64,000 bases of DNA from Niabella pedocola (GCF_021044425.1 NZ_JAJNEC010000004.1:682001-746000), one strand, 5' to 3'. Positions 35,137 through 44,774 are shown, counted from the first letter of the stretch. Numbers and translations are program-made. The notes: generated by a model not told the origin, from the letters alone.

Positions 35137-35932
35137 CATTAATGCATACGTAGGACACTGGCCCTTTATGCAATTGAAGTACAACAACTGTACGGCACTT
35201 GTGGAAAGGATGAATAAGTATGGGGTGGAAACATCCGTGATCAGTAACCTGAATGGTATTTTTTATAAAAACACCCAATCGGCCAACCGGGAACTATACG
35301 AAGAATTGAAAGCGCTTGGAACACAGCGCAAACGGTTTATCCCATTTGCCGTTATCAATCCAACCTATGCCGGATGGCAGTATGACCTGGAAGAGTGCGT
35401 GAAAAAATTCGGCATGAAGGGCGTACGGGTATATCCCAAATATCATGACTACGAAATCACCGACCCCGCGCTTATTGAGCTGGTAAAAAGAACCCGGGAT
35501 ATGAACCTGCCGGTAGCATTTAATTATAAAATGGTGGACAGCCGCCAGCGCTCCTGGATGGACATCGACTATGTAGCTTATACACCCAAACCGGAGTGGA
35601 CCTTAAAAAATATTTTTCCGATCATAAAGGCGGTTCCGGATGCAAAATATATGATCCTCAATGTAACCAATAGCATGCAGCTCGATGCAGCAGATGCCGC
35701 TTTATTTAAAAAAGCAAGGGTACTGATGGACACTTCCGGAAGAACGATCAATGACCTGGGCAGTCTTTTAAAAACACAGGGCACAGAACGGTTTGCCTTT
35801 GGTACCCACGCTCCTATCCTGGATTACCTCACCGGAATGTTGCGGATAGAGTCTTTAAGAGCAGAAGAAGCAGATGCAAGGGTAAAAGAGCTGCTGAGAT
35901 CCGGAAATGCAACGCATTTTTTAGGGTTGTAA
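35126..35932 (+). CDS. Amidohydrolase-like protein with degenerate metal site (pair 2)
   Basis: This 268-aa protein is the paralogue of the 33323 gene product, with the same loss of metal ligands. NAY replaces HxH, VAFNYKMVD stands at the next His strand and FGTHAP replaces the catalytic Asp region. It starts with GTG, overlapping the upstream partner by 11 bp, with a strong ribosome-binding sequence. It has no signal peptide. Retention of the same substitutions in both copies argues for a real function, probably as a complex with the adjacent signal-bearing protein. Confidence 0.82.
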   Translation: MLIDINAYVGHWPFMQLKYNNCTALVERMNKYGVETSVISNLNGIFYKNTQSANRELYEELKALGTQRKRFIPFAVINPTYAGWQYDLEECVKKFGMKGVRVYPKYHDYEITDPALIELVKRTRDMNLPVAFNYKMVDSRQRSWMDIDYVAYTPKPEWTLKNIFPIIKAVPDAKYMILNVTNSMQLDAADAALFKKARVLMDTSGRTINDLGSLLKTQGTERFAFGTHAPILDYLTGMLRIESLRAEEADARVKELLRSGNATHFLGL

Positions 35933-36053
35933 GTTGCCGGGGAACATCCTTCCTGCCCCGGCCGGGAAGATGAACAGCCCCTGATGCGGGTTGCCGGAGA
36001 CCTGCATGCAGCACATTGTGTGGTACTTCATTGATGAAATTAAAAAAACAATA

Positions 36054-39000
36054 ATGGTGAAAAAACTATTCCTGCTAAAATTGACATTGCTGGTATTATT
36101 ATTCCCCTCCCTGGCGCAGCACACCCATACCGCCCGCATCTACGGGGGACAGTATTCAGCAGCACGTATCAGCAATCTCAGGGCCAATTGCCAGAAATAT
36201 GACTGGGCGCGGCAACAATTAAACGATGCCGTAACAAAAGCAAAACCCTGGCTCAACAAAACGGACGAAGCACTATGGGCGATGGTTCCGGGCCAGGATC
36301 TGCCAAGGACCATTGATGTAGCTTACGATAAATTTGCTACCGGTCCTAAATTTGTTGGGTGCGTTGTTTGCGGCGATAAGATCTTCCAGTACGGAAACTA
36401 TCCCTACAATCCCGATTTCGAAAATAAACCCTGGAAACTGACCTGCCCTTCCTGCGGATCTGTTTTCCCCACCAATGACTTCGGAAAATATTACCAAAGT
36501 GCACTTGATGAGCATGGGGTATTCAATCCGGCCAAAGGAGACACCAGTTTACTATTTAACACCGACCACCCGGATCCGAAAGACCCGTTGCATAAGTTTG
36601 GCGTAGACAACGGCTTCGGCTATGTTCACAATGGCCGGGCTTACAAATATATCGGGTACTACAGCTGGAAATACTGGCGTTATATACAGGGAGGATTAAC
36701 CACACTGGCCAATGCGTTTCTTTATACGGGCGACCAGCGCTATGCGCATAAAGCGGCTATTTTGTTAGACCGGATCGCGGATGTATATCCATCAATGGAC
36801 TGGAAACCCTATGCCGACCGGGGCTGGTACCATTCCGATGGCTCAACAGGCCGGGGGAAAATAGAAGGATCCATATGGGAAACCGGCATCGTACAGGGCA
36901 TGGCCGATGCTTATGACAAAATTTTAAGCGGCACTCAAAATGACCCGGCATTGTATGCTTTTCTAAAACGGCAGGGGCAGCAATACCGGTTACCAAACTC
37001 CAAAGGCACAAGGGAGCTGTTTGTGGCCAATGTAGACGAAGGCATTTTAAAAACCACCTTCCAGGCGGTACTCGATCAGCGAATCCGCGGAAACCAGGGA
37101 ATGTACCAGCACACGGTGGCATTATGTGCACTGGCCCTGAATACGGAGCCGCTCACAACAAAATGGCTGGATTGGTTATTTGCCCCGGACGGAGGCGCTA
37201 TCCCTGAATTAATGATCAACCGCTTCGACAGGGACGGTACTTCTGATGAAGGAGCGCCCGGATACGCCGTGATCTGGGGCGGGCATATTTCGCCGCTGGC
37301 CGAACTGCTGCTTTCTTATCCCTCGTACACCAATCACAATATTCTCCGGGATTTTCCGCAATTCAAAAACGTTTATACGGTAGCCTACCGTATGGCAGTG
37401 CTGGGCAAAGCCATTCCGAATATCGGCGATGCCGGTTCCACAGGGCTCGTAGGCATACCGAATGCCGATCCGAAATTTATGGCCGAGGGATACCTGTATA
37501 CCCGGGATCCGGCCATAGCTGTAGCCGCCTATCGCGCCAACGGCTACTCCTCAAAAGGGCTTGGCCTGGATATTTTTTCCAGGAACCCGGAAGCCGTTAA
37601 CCAGGAGATAAAAAAATTAGGCGAGGCCGCCGGTCCCCGTCCCACTGGTGGCTACCTGATGAGCGGGTTCGGACTGGCGATACTGGAATCAGGCAAGGGC
37701 ACATCGGGCATCGCTTTAGCCAGTAACTACGGGCGTACCATACATCATGCCCACAGCGACATGCTGAATTTTGATCTGTTTGCATTTGGACATTGGCTGA
37801 CGCCGGACCTGGGTTACCCGGAGTTTGCCACCAATATACCCAATGTTACCGAGTGGACGCGGAGTACCGTTTCGCACAACCTGGTCTTTGCAAACAAACG
37901 GCCGCAGCGCGCTGCCTGGAGCGGACGCACCCGCTTGTTTAAACAGGTAGACGGTCTGGGCATTGTAGAACTGGATGGAAAACCGGCCTATCCCGATCTG
38001 AAAGAATACAGCCGTACCCTGCTCCTGGTGGGCGGCAGCGGTAACAATACCGCAGACAGCAATGCCTATGTGGTAGATATCTTCAGCGTAAAGGGTGGCA
38101 ACGACCATGTTTTCAGCCTTCATGGCCCTCCCGGTGCGGTTCGTACAGATGGGTTGCAGCTACAGGTACAGGAAAAAGGCACGTACGCGGGCACCAACAT
38201 TCCAAAAGGCACAAAAGCAGCAGGCTTTCCCTACGGGTATTCGTTCCTGTACAATGTAGAAAAAGACACAAATCCCCCGGCCAGCTTTACCATCGATTGG
38301 AAAGCACAACCGGGATACCGGGGACTAACAGAAAAAGACAATATTCATATCCGGATGCACGCAACAACTCCTTCTGATGATGTGTCACTGGCCGATGGGG
38401 ATCCGCCGCAAAACAAACCCGGCAACCCCAGGTCCCTTCGCTATATGCTGATGCACCGGGCCGGTACCGATCTGACCAGCAAGTTTGTTTCGGTGCTTGA
38501 ACCTTACCGCAATCAGCCCTTTATCAAATCGGTTCAGCGGCTCGATAGCGGCAATGAGGAAACCATCAGCATCCGGGTAGAAAAAATGAACGGGACCATC
38601 GACTACCTGTTATACAATCCTTCATCAAAAAACGGAGTGCAGCTGGCCAACGGCATTGCCATGAACGGCAGCATCGGTTATATAGAAGAAAAGAACAAGC
38701 GTACCACAAAAGCCATCCTGGTAAACGGCACATCGCTCCGGTACCAACAGGCCAGTCTTAAATCCACGGGAGCTATTGAAGGCAAGGTTGCAAAGATGTA
38801 CAAGGGGCTTGGCGGCGAGGCATGGATATTGGTGACATCCACATCCTCAATTGATAAAAGCGTGATCGGGGAACAAATTGTGATTGAAACAGCAGGCGAA
38901 AGGGATGCCAGTTACCAGATCCGCAGCATTAAAAAAGAAGGCACATTTACCCGGATATTTTGTGGCCCCGGCACCTTCGTAAGCAAAATAAAAAGCGGAG

Positions 39001-39113
39001 GTACAAAGAAAACCGGCACCACACCGGACAATACAGAAAATTATAGTTACGACTTTGAAGAAGGCGCCGCATTTAAGATTGCCACCCATGCTTCATGGAA
39101 TAGCAAAAACTGA
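36054..39113 (+). CDS. Heparinase II/III-family protein with N-terminal zinc-ribbon-like cysteines
   Basis: This 1019-aa secreted protein is longer than the other family member in the region. A signal peptide ends near PSLAQ (residue 22), and I chose the ATG at 36054 because of it; the frame is open further upstream. Cys103-Cys106 (GCVVCG) and Cys131-Cys134 (TCPSCG) repeat the CxxC/CxxC layout of the 29837 gene. The beta-sandwich region shows IHHAHSDMLNFDLFAF and TVSHNLVFAN. A C-terminal extension with an internal Lys/Thr-rich linker (KKTGTTPDN) ends the protein. It is the last gene of the long plus-strand run. The polymer target is unknown. Confidence 0.86.
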   Translation: MVKKLFLLKLTLLVLLFPSLAQHTHTARIYGGQYSAARISNLRANCQKYDWARQQLNDAVTKAKPWLNKTDEALWAMVPGQDLPRTIDVAYDKFATGPKFVGCVVCGDKIFQYGNYPYNPDFENKPWKLTCPSCGSVFPTNDFGKYYQSALDEHGVFNPAKGDTSLLFNTDHPDPKDPLHKFGVDNGFGYVHNGRAYKYIGYYSWKYWRYIQGGLTTLANAFLYTGDQRYAHKAAILLDRIADVYPSMDWKPYADRGWYHSDGSTGRGKIEGSIWETGIVQGMADAYDKILSGTQNDPALYAFLKRQGQQYRLPNSKGTRELFVANVDEGILKTTFQAVLDQRIRGNQGMYQHTVALCALALNTEPLTTKWLDWLFAPDGGAIPELMINRFDRDGTSDEGAPGYAVIWGGHISPLAELLLSYPSYTNHNILRDFPQFKNVYTVAYRMAVLGKAIPNIGDAGSTGLVGIPNADPKFMAEGYLYTRDPAIAVAAYRANGYSSKGLGLDIFSRNPEAVNQEIKKLGEAAGPRPTGGYLMSGFGLAILESGKGTSGIALASNYGRTIHHAHSDMLNFDLFAFGHWLTPDLGYPEFATNIPNVTEWTRSTVSHNLVFANKRPQRAAWSGRTRLFKQVDGLGIVELDGKPAYPDLKEYSRTLLLVGGSGNNTADSNAYVVDIFSVKGGNDHVFSLHGPPGAVRTDGLQLQVQEKGTYAGTNIPKGTKAAGFPYGYSFLYNVEKDTNPPASFTIDWKAQPGYRGLTEKDNIHIRMHATTPSDDVSLADGDPPQNKPGNPRSLRYMLMHRAGTDLTSKFVSVLEPYRNQPFIKSVQRLDSGNEETISIRVEKMNGTIDYLLYNPSSKNGVQLANGIAMNGSIGYIEEKNKRTTKAILVNGTSLRYQQASLKSTGAIEGKVAKMYKGLGGEAWILVTSTSSIDKSVIGEQIVIETAGERDASYQIRSIKKEGTFTRIFCGPGTFVSKIKSGGTKKTGTTPDNTENYSYDFEEGAAFKIATHASWNSKN

Positions 39114-39197
39114 TGTTGGCATGTTGGTATACGCCGCTGCTGCACCACTCCGGCGGCAGCGGCACAAATGCGTTACCGGATCTGTAAGCAAGCCGCG

Positions 39198-39229
39198 ATC
39201 CCCGTCCGGAAGGCCTTCCTGACGGGGAT
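39198..39229 (+). terminator. Hairpin terminator after the heparinase-type gene
   Basis: ATCCCCGTC (39198-39206) pairs perfectly with GACGGGGAT (39221-39229) around an AAGGCCTT-containing loop. It is followed by TTTC only, so the T-tract is weak. It separates the polymer-utilisation run from the ebo operon. Confidence 0.6.
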
Positions 39230-39358
39230 TTCAGCGCCTGCAGGACCACATATAAAAGATATTGAAATATATCCATTTGCCGGAAACAGCATTATCATCT
39301 TACATTAAAACATATGTGTTGTAACACCCGTTTGTATGTCAAAATAAACCGAAGTTCT

Positions 39359-39389
39359 TTTGGAAACTGGGCCACCAAATCTTATCTTG
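39359..39389 (+). promoter_or_regulatory. Bacteroidota-type promoter of the ebo operon
   Basis: TTTG (39359-39362), exactly 20 bases, and TATCTTG (39383-39389) match the Bacteroidota promoter. Transcription would start near 39396, leaving a leader of about 13 nt before the first ATG at 39409. No TTGCG half-sites are nearby, so this operon appears to be controlled separately from the sugar genes. Confidence 0.65.
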
Positions 39390-39408
39390 TATACGTAATT
39401 CAATAACG

Positions 39409-39777
39409 ATGTTTTTACTGATTTTTAATATCTTTTTCTGTATCGCCTTTATCGGTTTTGCCTGGGTAAATTTAAACGACAATGATGCCTGGCTATGGGT
39501 GAGTATCTACGGTATTCCTGCGGTATTTTGCGGGCTGGCGGTATTCAATAAATATTTTCCTCCGGTGTACCTGGCAATCGCCCTGTTTTGTTTTTGCTAT
39601 GCGATCCGCATCTTCTTTGCAAAAGATGGTGTAAAAGACTGGATCCAAAAATACAATGCGCCCAGTTTGGTAGAGTCGATGAAAGCGAATAAACCCTATA
39701 TCGAAAAGGCAAGAGAATTCTTTGGTTTGCTCATTGTGGTGGCCGTAGTGCTCGTAAATTATTTCGTAACCCGTTAA
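39409..39777 (+). CDS. TMEM220-family small membrane protein
   Basis: This 122-aa protein has about four transmembrane helices and the WVNLNDNDAWLW start typical of the TMEM220 family, whose function is unknown. It is the first gene after the ebo promoter and ends 10 bp before eboA, so it is probably co-expressed with the ebo genes. Whether it is a working part of the system is an inference from position. Confidence 0.78.
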   Translation: MFLLIFNIFFCIAFIGFAWVNLNDNDAWLWVSIYGIPAVFCGLAVFNKYFPPVYLAIALFCFCYAIRIFFAKDGVKDWIQKYNAPSLVESMKANKPYIEKAREFFGLLIVVAVVLVNYFVTR

Positions 39778-39787
39778 CCCGATCGTA

Positions 39788-40528
39788 ATGTTTGCGTTTA
39801 ATATTGCTTTACTGCGAACGATGTTGTCCGAGTTCTTACAAAAAAACAGCAGTGCTGCAAGTTTCAGCTGGTTACTCACGGAGTCCAACGGCCCGCAGCA
39901 TATAAACAGGAATTTTTCTTTAGCCGGCAGAAAGTTCAGCAAGTTAAAGCCGGATGGAGCTCCGGAACAATTCATTTACATAACCGGTAATTTTCCCCAA
40001 ACCAACTGGGCTAACTGGACGGTATTGGATATGGCCCGCCTGTACCAGTTGCTGCAACTGGAAGCCACCGGGAAGCAGGCATACATCCGGCTGATAGAGG
40101 AATTGTTTCTTCAGGCAGACCTGGGCGAACTTACTGTTTTGTATAAATCCCTGCCCTTTTTTGCGTACCCCGAAGAATGGTCGGCGCGTTGTGCCGAAGG
40201 TATCCGGAGCAATATAGGAACCGTACTGGACGCCATCATGCAGGAAAACAATTATCCTTCGGCATACCTGCCGGAGGCAGCCTGGAACCAGATGGTGTTA
40301 AAGGCCGTTTTTACCGGCAAAAACCTGGCTTTAATATACGGACTTCAAAAAAGAAAAAATACCGCGTTGGCCACTTCATTATTAGATTATGCTGAAGAGC
40401 GGCTGGCTGCAGGAAGGGATATCGACAACGGGATATGGGAGCTGACCGCTCCCCTTTTTCCCGGGGAAACGGAAATATTACAATCAAAATTCTTACAACA
40501 AACAAGCGAATATGTGTTGCGGAAATAA
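39788..40528 (+). CDS. eboA: EboA-family protein
   Basis: This 246-aa, mainly helical protein without a signal peptide is the first gene of an eboA-F cluster. The family has no assigned biochemical activity. The call rests mostly on its exact place before the EboB-type hydrolase and UbiA-type genes, together with the YLPEAAWNQMVLKAVF helix and the general architecture. EboB starts 17 bp inside its end, so the two are likely translationally coupled. Confidence 0.82.
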   Translation: MFAFNIALLRTMLSEFLQKNSSAASFSWLLTESNGPQHINRNFSLAGRKFSKLKPDGAPEQFIYITGNFPQTNWANWTVLDMARLYQLLQLEATGKQAYIRLIEELFLQADLGELTVLYKSLPFFAYPEEWSARCAEGIRSNIGTVLDAIMQENNYPSAYLPEAAWNQMVLKAVFTGKNLALIYGLQKRKNTALATSLLDYAEERLAAGRDIDNGIWELTAPLFPGETEILQSKFLQQTSEYVLRK

Positions 40529-41492
40529 CGATATTGAAAAACGGGCGGAACTTCCGGACGCCGTGGATATGGAACTGATAAAAGACATGTGCTTTTTTGA
40601 TCCGCATGTGCACATGACCTCCCGTACAACAGACGACTACCAGGCGATGGCAGACAACGGGATCGTGGCACTGATTGAGCCGTCTTTCTGGCTCGGACAA
40701 CCCCGTACCCATGTGGGCACCTTTGCCGATTACTATAGTTCGCTGCTTGGTTGGGAGCGTTTTCGCTCCAGCCAGTTTGGTATCAAACATTATTGCACCA
40801 TCGGCCTCAATTCCCGGGAAGCCAATAATGAAGCGCTGGCAGAAGCGGTAATGGCATTGCTTCCCACCTTTATTTACAAAGAAGGGGTTGTGGGCATCGG
40901 CGAAATCGGGTTTGACGATCAAACCGCACTGGAAGAAAAATACTACCGCCTGCAACTGGAACTGGCCCGGGAAGCCGCATTACCCGTACAGGTACATACA
41001 CCGCACCGCGACAAAAAGAAAGGCACCCAACGGAGTATGGATATCGCGCTGGAGCATCAGCTGGATCCATCCATGGTGATCATTGACCACAATAACGAAG
41101 AAACCGTGGAAGAAGTACTTAACCGCGGCTTTTGGGCGGCCTTCACCATTTACCCGTTTACCAAAATGGGAAATGAACGGATGGTGGAAATTATAAGGCA
41201 ATATGGTTCCGAACGCATCATGATCAACTCGGCCGCCGACTGGGGGATCAGTGATCCCCTCGCTGTTCCCAAAACGGCCATGCTCATGAAGAAAAGAGGT
41301 ATCGATGCTGCCACCATAAAAGCGGTCACTTATGATAATGCCATTGCAGCATTTGGCCAAAGCGGACAAATCGATCCCAATGATTTTGCAAACGGCATGG
41401 CGATCAACCAATCGGAAAAATTCGAGAACAACTCCATCTTACGGGGTGGCCAGCAGCCCCGCATCGCTAAAGGCTCTATCATCATTCAATAA
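40512..41492 (+). CDS. eboB: EboB: TatD-like metal-dependent hydrolase
   Basis: This 326-aa TIM-barrel protein has TatD-like ligand motifs: FDPHVHM (HxH), VGIGEIGFDD, VQVHTPH and VIIDHNNEE, then INSAADWG supplying the Asp. Its place after EboA and before the UbiA-type gene matches EboB of known ebo clusters. An ATG at 40569 is a possible alternative start, because the first 19 residues are not conserved-looking. It overlaps eboA by 17 bp and eboC by 1 bp (TAATG). Confidence 0.88.
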   Translation: MCCGNNDIEKRAELPDAVDMELIKDMCFFDPHVHMTSRTTDDYQAMADNGIVALIEPSFWLGQPRTHVGTFADYYSSLLGWERFRSSQFGIKHYCTIGLNSREANNEALAEAVMALLPTFIYKEGVVGIGEIGFDDQTALEEKYYRLQLELAREAALPVQVHTPHRDKKKGTQRSMDIALEHQLDPSMVIIDHNNEETVEEVLNRGFWAAFTIYPFTKMGNERMVEIIRQYGSERIMINSAADWGISDPLAVPKTAMLMKKRGIDAATIKAVTYDNAIAAFGQSGQIDPNDFANGMAINQSEKFENNSILRGGQQPRIAKGSIIIQ

Positions 41493-42391
41493 TGCAGCAT
41501 ACGGTGAACCGGCTTTTTTACTATATAACACTGTGCAGACCGGCCAACGTGATCACTGCCATGGCAGATGTGCTGGCCGGCGTCAGCATTGCCTTATTTT
41601 ATGGTGGCATGGCAGATTCCGGCAGTTTTTACCGGCATACGGCGCTATTGCTGATGACAACAGCGGCGCTCTATGCCGGCGGGATCGTATTTAACGATTT
41701 CTTTGATGCAGATACGGACCGCATTGAGCGACCGGAACGGATGATACCCAGCGGTATTATTTCAAAAAGAGCGGCAGGGGTATTTGGAACGGTTTTATTT
41801 ATCCTGGCGCTGATCTGCAGCGCCCTGGTCAACAACCTGGCCGTTGTGATTGCCGGCGCTATTGCCTTATCCGCATTGCTGTATGATTATAAAAGCAAAC
41901 AGCACTCCATTGCGGGTCCGTTAAACATGGGCATTTGCAGGGGACTCAATTTACTGTTGGGCATTTCGCTGATCCCCGGCCTGTTAAAGGCACATTGGTA
42001 TTTAGGCATGGTACCGGTAATTTATATTTTTGCCGTAACCACCATCAGCCGAGATGAAGTCCATGGCGGGCAAAAGAAAAACCTGGCAATCGCCTTTATC
42101 CTGTATCTGCTGGTCTTCATCATCCTGTGCATGGTGGGTAACGATACAAAAGTATATACCGGTCTCTGGCTGCTGTTGCCCTTTTTCATCGGCATTATGC
42201 GGCCCTTATATAAGGCCTGGCAAAATCCCCAGGCTAAAAACATCATTGGTGCCGTAAAAGCAGGCGTATTAAGCATTATTTTTTTAGATGCAACCTGGGC
42301 GGCACTTCATCATCAGTTCGTCATCTGCGGTATCATCCTTTGCCTGTTACCGCTTTCGGTCCTGTTAGGAAAATATTTTGCGGTTACATAA
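41492..42391 (+). CDS. eboC: EboC: UbiA-family prenyltransferase
   Basis: This 299-aa integral membrane protein has about nine helices and the UbiA Mg-diphosphate motif NDFFDADTD (residues 68-76), with a second acidic region at YDYKSK. UbiA enzymes attach isoprenoid chains to aromatic or other acceptors. In the ebo system the acceptor is unknown, and a lipid-anchored intermediate is an attractive possibility. Its start shares one base with the eboB stop. Confidence 0.92.
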   Translation: MQHTVNRLFYYITLCRPANVITAMADVLAGVSIALFYGGMADSGSFYRHTALLLMTTAALYAGGIVFNDFFDADTDRIERPERMIPSGIISKRAAGVFGTVLFILALICSALVNNLAVVIAGAIALSALLYDYKSKQHSIAGPLNMGICRGLNLLLGISLIPGLLKAHWYLGMVPVIYIFAVTTISRDEVHGGQKKNLAIAFILYLLVFIILCMVGNDTKVYTGLWLLLPFFIGIMRPLYKAWQNPQAKNIIGAVKAGVLSIIFLDATWAALHHQFVICGIILCLLPLSVLLGKYFAVT

Positions 42392-42400
42392 CTTTCAGAT

Positions 42401-43555
42401 ATGATTATTGAACAACGATTCACTATAAGCTATCATTACAATGTGCATTTTATTGCGGATGTTTTTAGTATCCACAATACAACATTCAGTGATATCCTGT
42501 CAAACCATTCCGGCAGCGGGTTTTCCCCTTCCCTGTTGTTTGTCATCGACAGTAATGTTGGCATCCGGCATCCGCAGCTGCAGCCGGCCATAAAAAACTA
42601 CCTGGATAAACGGGTTCCGGGACAACTGAACGCCTATTTTTTAGTGATCCCGGGCGGCGAAAAAGCCAAAGAAAACGACAATGCGTACCAGGCCATCCTC
42701 CGTGCGATCAATCAATATCATATCGATCGCCACTCGTTTATCATCGCCATCGGAGGCGGTGCCGTTTGTGATGTAACCGGTTTTGCCGCAACCGTTGCCC
42801 ACCGGGGTATTAAGCTGATCCGTATTCCCACTACCACCCTGGCCCAAAATGATGCCGCCATCGGTGTAAAAAATGGCATCAATGCATTTGATAAGAAAAA
42901 CTTTTTAGGAACCTTCGCCACCCCTGTGGCCGTTATAAATGACGGTACTTTTCTAAAAACACTCTCCCAAAGAACCTGGATCTCCGGAATTTCCGAAGCG
43001 ATAAAAGTAGCATTGATCAAGGATGCCCGGTTCTTTGAACGGATTGAACAGCTCGCTCCTGCCTTAGGCGAAAGAGATGAAGCGGCCATGCAGGAAACCA
43101 TTATTGAATGCGCCAAACTGCACCTGCAACATATCGCAAATGGGGATCCGTTTGAAGCAGGTTCGTCAAGGCCACTGGATTTTGGCCACTGGAGTGCGCA
43201 TAAGTTAGAGCGTATGTCCGATTACAAATTATTACACGGGGAGGCGGTTGCCATCGGTATGGCCCTGGATTGCACCTACGCCCATATGATGGGCTACCTG
43301 GGTACGGATGCGCGGGACCGGATACTTGAGCTGTTATTGCAGCTTAACCTGCCCATTGCACACCCGCTGCTGGAGCGCACGGAAGAATTACTGCGCGGGC
43401 TGCATGAATTCAGCGCCCACCTGGGTGGTATATTAACCATTCCCCTGTTAACCAGCATCGGCCATGCCCGCAATGTTACCTTTATCGATGAACAGGTAAT
43501 GCAGCAAGCCGCCAAAAGGTTAATCGCCATTTCTCAATCTACATCCCTGGTATAA
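42401..43555 (+). CDS. eboD: EboD: 3-dehydroquinate synthase-like sugar-phosphate cyclase
   Basis: This 384-aa protein belongs to the AroB-like fold. It has PGGEKAKEN, IAIGGGAVCDVTGF (NAD-binding), IRIPTTTLAQNDAAIGVKNG and the zinc-region RPLDFGHWSAHKLE and LLHGEAV. Relatives cyclise sugar phosphates, and this subgroup is distinct from aromatic biosynthesis enzymes. It lies 9 bp after eboC and 5 bp before eboE. A specific cyclitol product is not known. Confidence 0.92.
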   Translation: MIIEQRFTISYHYNVHFIADVFSIHNTTFSDILSNHSGSGFSPSLLFVIDSNVGIRHPQLQPAIKNYLDKRVPGQLNAYFLVIPGGEKAKENDNAYQAILRAINQYHIDRHSFIIAIGGGAVCDVTGFAATVAHRGIKLIRIPTTTLAQNDAAIGVKNGINAFDKKNFLGTFATPVAVINDGTFLKTLSQRTWISGISEAIKVALIKDARFFERIEQLAPALGERDEAAMQETIIECAKLHLQHIANGDPFEAGSSRPLDFGHWSAHKLERMSDYKLLHGEAVAIGMALDCTYAHMMGYLGTDARDRILELLLQLNLPIAHPLLERTEELLRGLHEFSAHLGGILTIPLLTSIGHARNVTFIDEQVMQQAAKRLIAISQSTSLV

Positions 43556-43560
43556 GTATC

Positions 43561-44772
43561 ATGATCACCAACTACGGGCATCTTACCTATTGCAGTAATA
43601 TTCATTCCGGGGAATCCTGGGCAGAACATTTTGATCAGCTCCGGAAATACATTCCGGAAATCAAAAAAAAGTGCAGCCCCCATTCCGCAATGGGCATCGG
43701 CTTAAGACTGTCGGCCATTGCAGCCCGGGTCCTTTCAAAGAAAAATGAAATCCTGCTGTTTCAAAACTGGCTAAAGGAACAAAACGCTTATGTTTTTACC
43801 ATGAATGGATTCCCTTATGGCGGTTTCCATAAAACCATTGTAAAAGACCAGGTGCATACGCCAGACTGGACCACCGCAAAGCGTGTTGTATATACCCGGC
43901 AGCTGGCAGATATACTGGCGGCATTGCTGCCGGAGAAAATGGAAGGAAGTATTTCCACCTCTCCGTTAAGCTATCGTTACTGGCATAAAAATGAAGCCGC
44001 AACAAACCAGGCCATACATACATCCACACACAACCTGGTTTCCGTTGTCGAACATCTGGTAACGCTGCATAAACAATCCGGGAAAACCATTTTCATCGCT
44101 ATTGAACCCGAACCCGACGGCATTTTAACAGACACGGCATCGTTTATCCATTGGTATAAAAATGTATTACTGAAAACGGGTGCAAAGCAGCTCCATCAAA
44201 AACTGGATATCCCGCTTTCAAAAGCCACAGCGCTTTTAAGAAAGCACGTCCGGCTCTGTTATGATATCTGTCATGCCGCCGTTAACTACGAAGTGCATGC
44301 GGATCAAATCATACAGCTGCAAAAATCAGGGATCAAGATCGGCAAAATACAGATCAGCGCCGCTTTAAAGGCGGGCTTCACCAAAAAAAAGGAACAGAAC
44401 GATACCCTCCTGGAAGCCATCAATCAGTTCCTGGAACCCACTTACCTGCACCAGGTGATCAGCCGCAGTCATCAGCAGGAGCTTTCGGTATATCCCGACC
44501 TTCCGGAGGCGCTGAAAAGCGTTGATGCAGCACCAGCCAAAGAATGGCGTATCCATTACCATGTACCCATTTTTACCAAAAGAATCCCTCCCTTATCCAC
44601 AACACAGGAAGACATTATAACGCTTTTAAATATTCACAAACAAACGCCCCTCACCCAACACCTGGAAATTGAAACATACACCTGGGAGGTTTTGCCCAAA
44701 TCCTTAAAAAAAGACATCGCCGGTTCTATTACCAGGGAAATGAAATGGGTCATCAAACAACTGAACAAATAG
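43561..44772 (+). CDS. eboE: EboE: metabolite traffic protein, sugar isomerase-like fold
   Basis: This 403-aa protein resembles xylose-isomerase-like TIM barrels, with IAIEPEPDGI and VRLCYDICHAA as metal-region strands. The EboE name follows from the ordered cluster. It is 5 bp from eboD and 2 bp from eboF. It could isomerise the cyclase product or its precursor; no substrate is proven. Confidence 0.9.
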   Translation: MITNYGHLTYCSNIHSGESWAEHFDQLRKYIPEIKKKCSPHSAMGIGLRLSAIAARVLSKKNEILLFQNWLKEQNAYVFTMNGFPYGGFHKTIVKDQVHTPDWTTAKRVVYTRQLADILAALLPEKMEGSISTSPLSYRYWHKNEAATNQAIHTSTHNLVSVVEHLVTLHKQSGKTIFIAIEPEPDGILTDTASFIHWYKNVLLKTGAKQLHQKLDIPLSKATALLRKHVRLCYDICHAAVNYEVHADQIIQLQKSGIKIGKIQISAALKAGFTKKKEQNDTLLEAINQFLEPTYLHQVISRSHQQELSVYPDLPEALKSVDAAPAKEWRIHYHVPIFTKRIPPLSTTQEDIITLLNIHKQTPLTQHLEIETYTWEVLPKSLKKDIAGSITREMKWVIKQLNK

Positions 44773-44774
44773 TC

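Larger units (their letters stand above)
32410..35932 (+). repeat. Tandem duplication of a two-gene amidohydrolase module
   Basis: The gene pair 32410-34108 is repeated by the pair 34192-35932 in the same order and orientation. Both pairs have the same 11-bp overlap between the signal-bearing first gene and the signal-less second gene. Protein similarity is obvious throughout, for example MLIDxNAYxGHWPF at both second-gene starts and FGTHAPILDY in both ends. The copies are diverged, so the duplication is old and both pairs have been kept. Confidence 0.9.
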
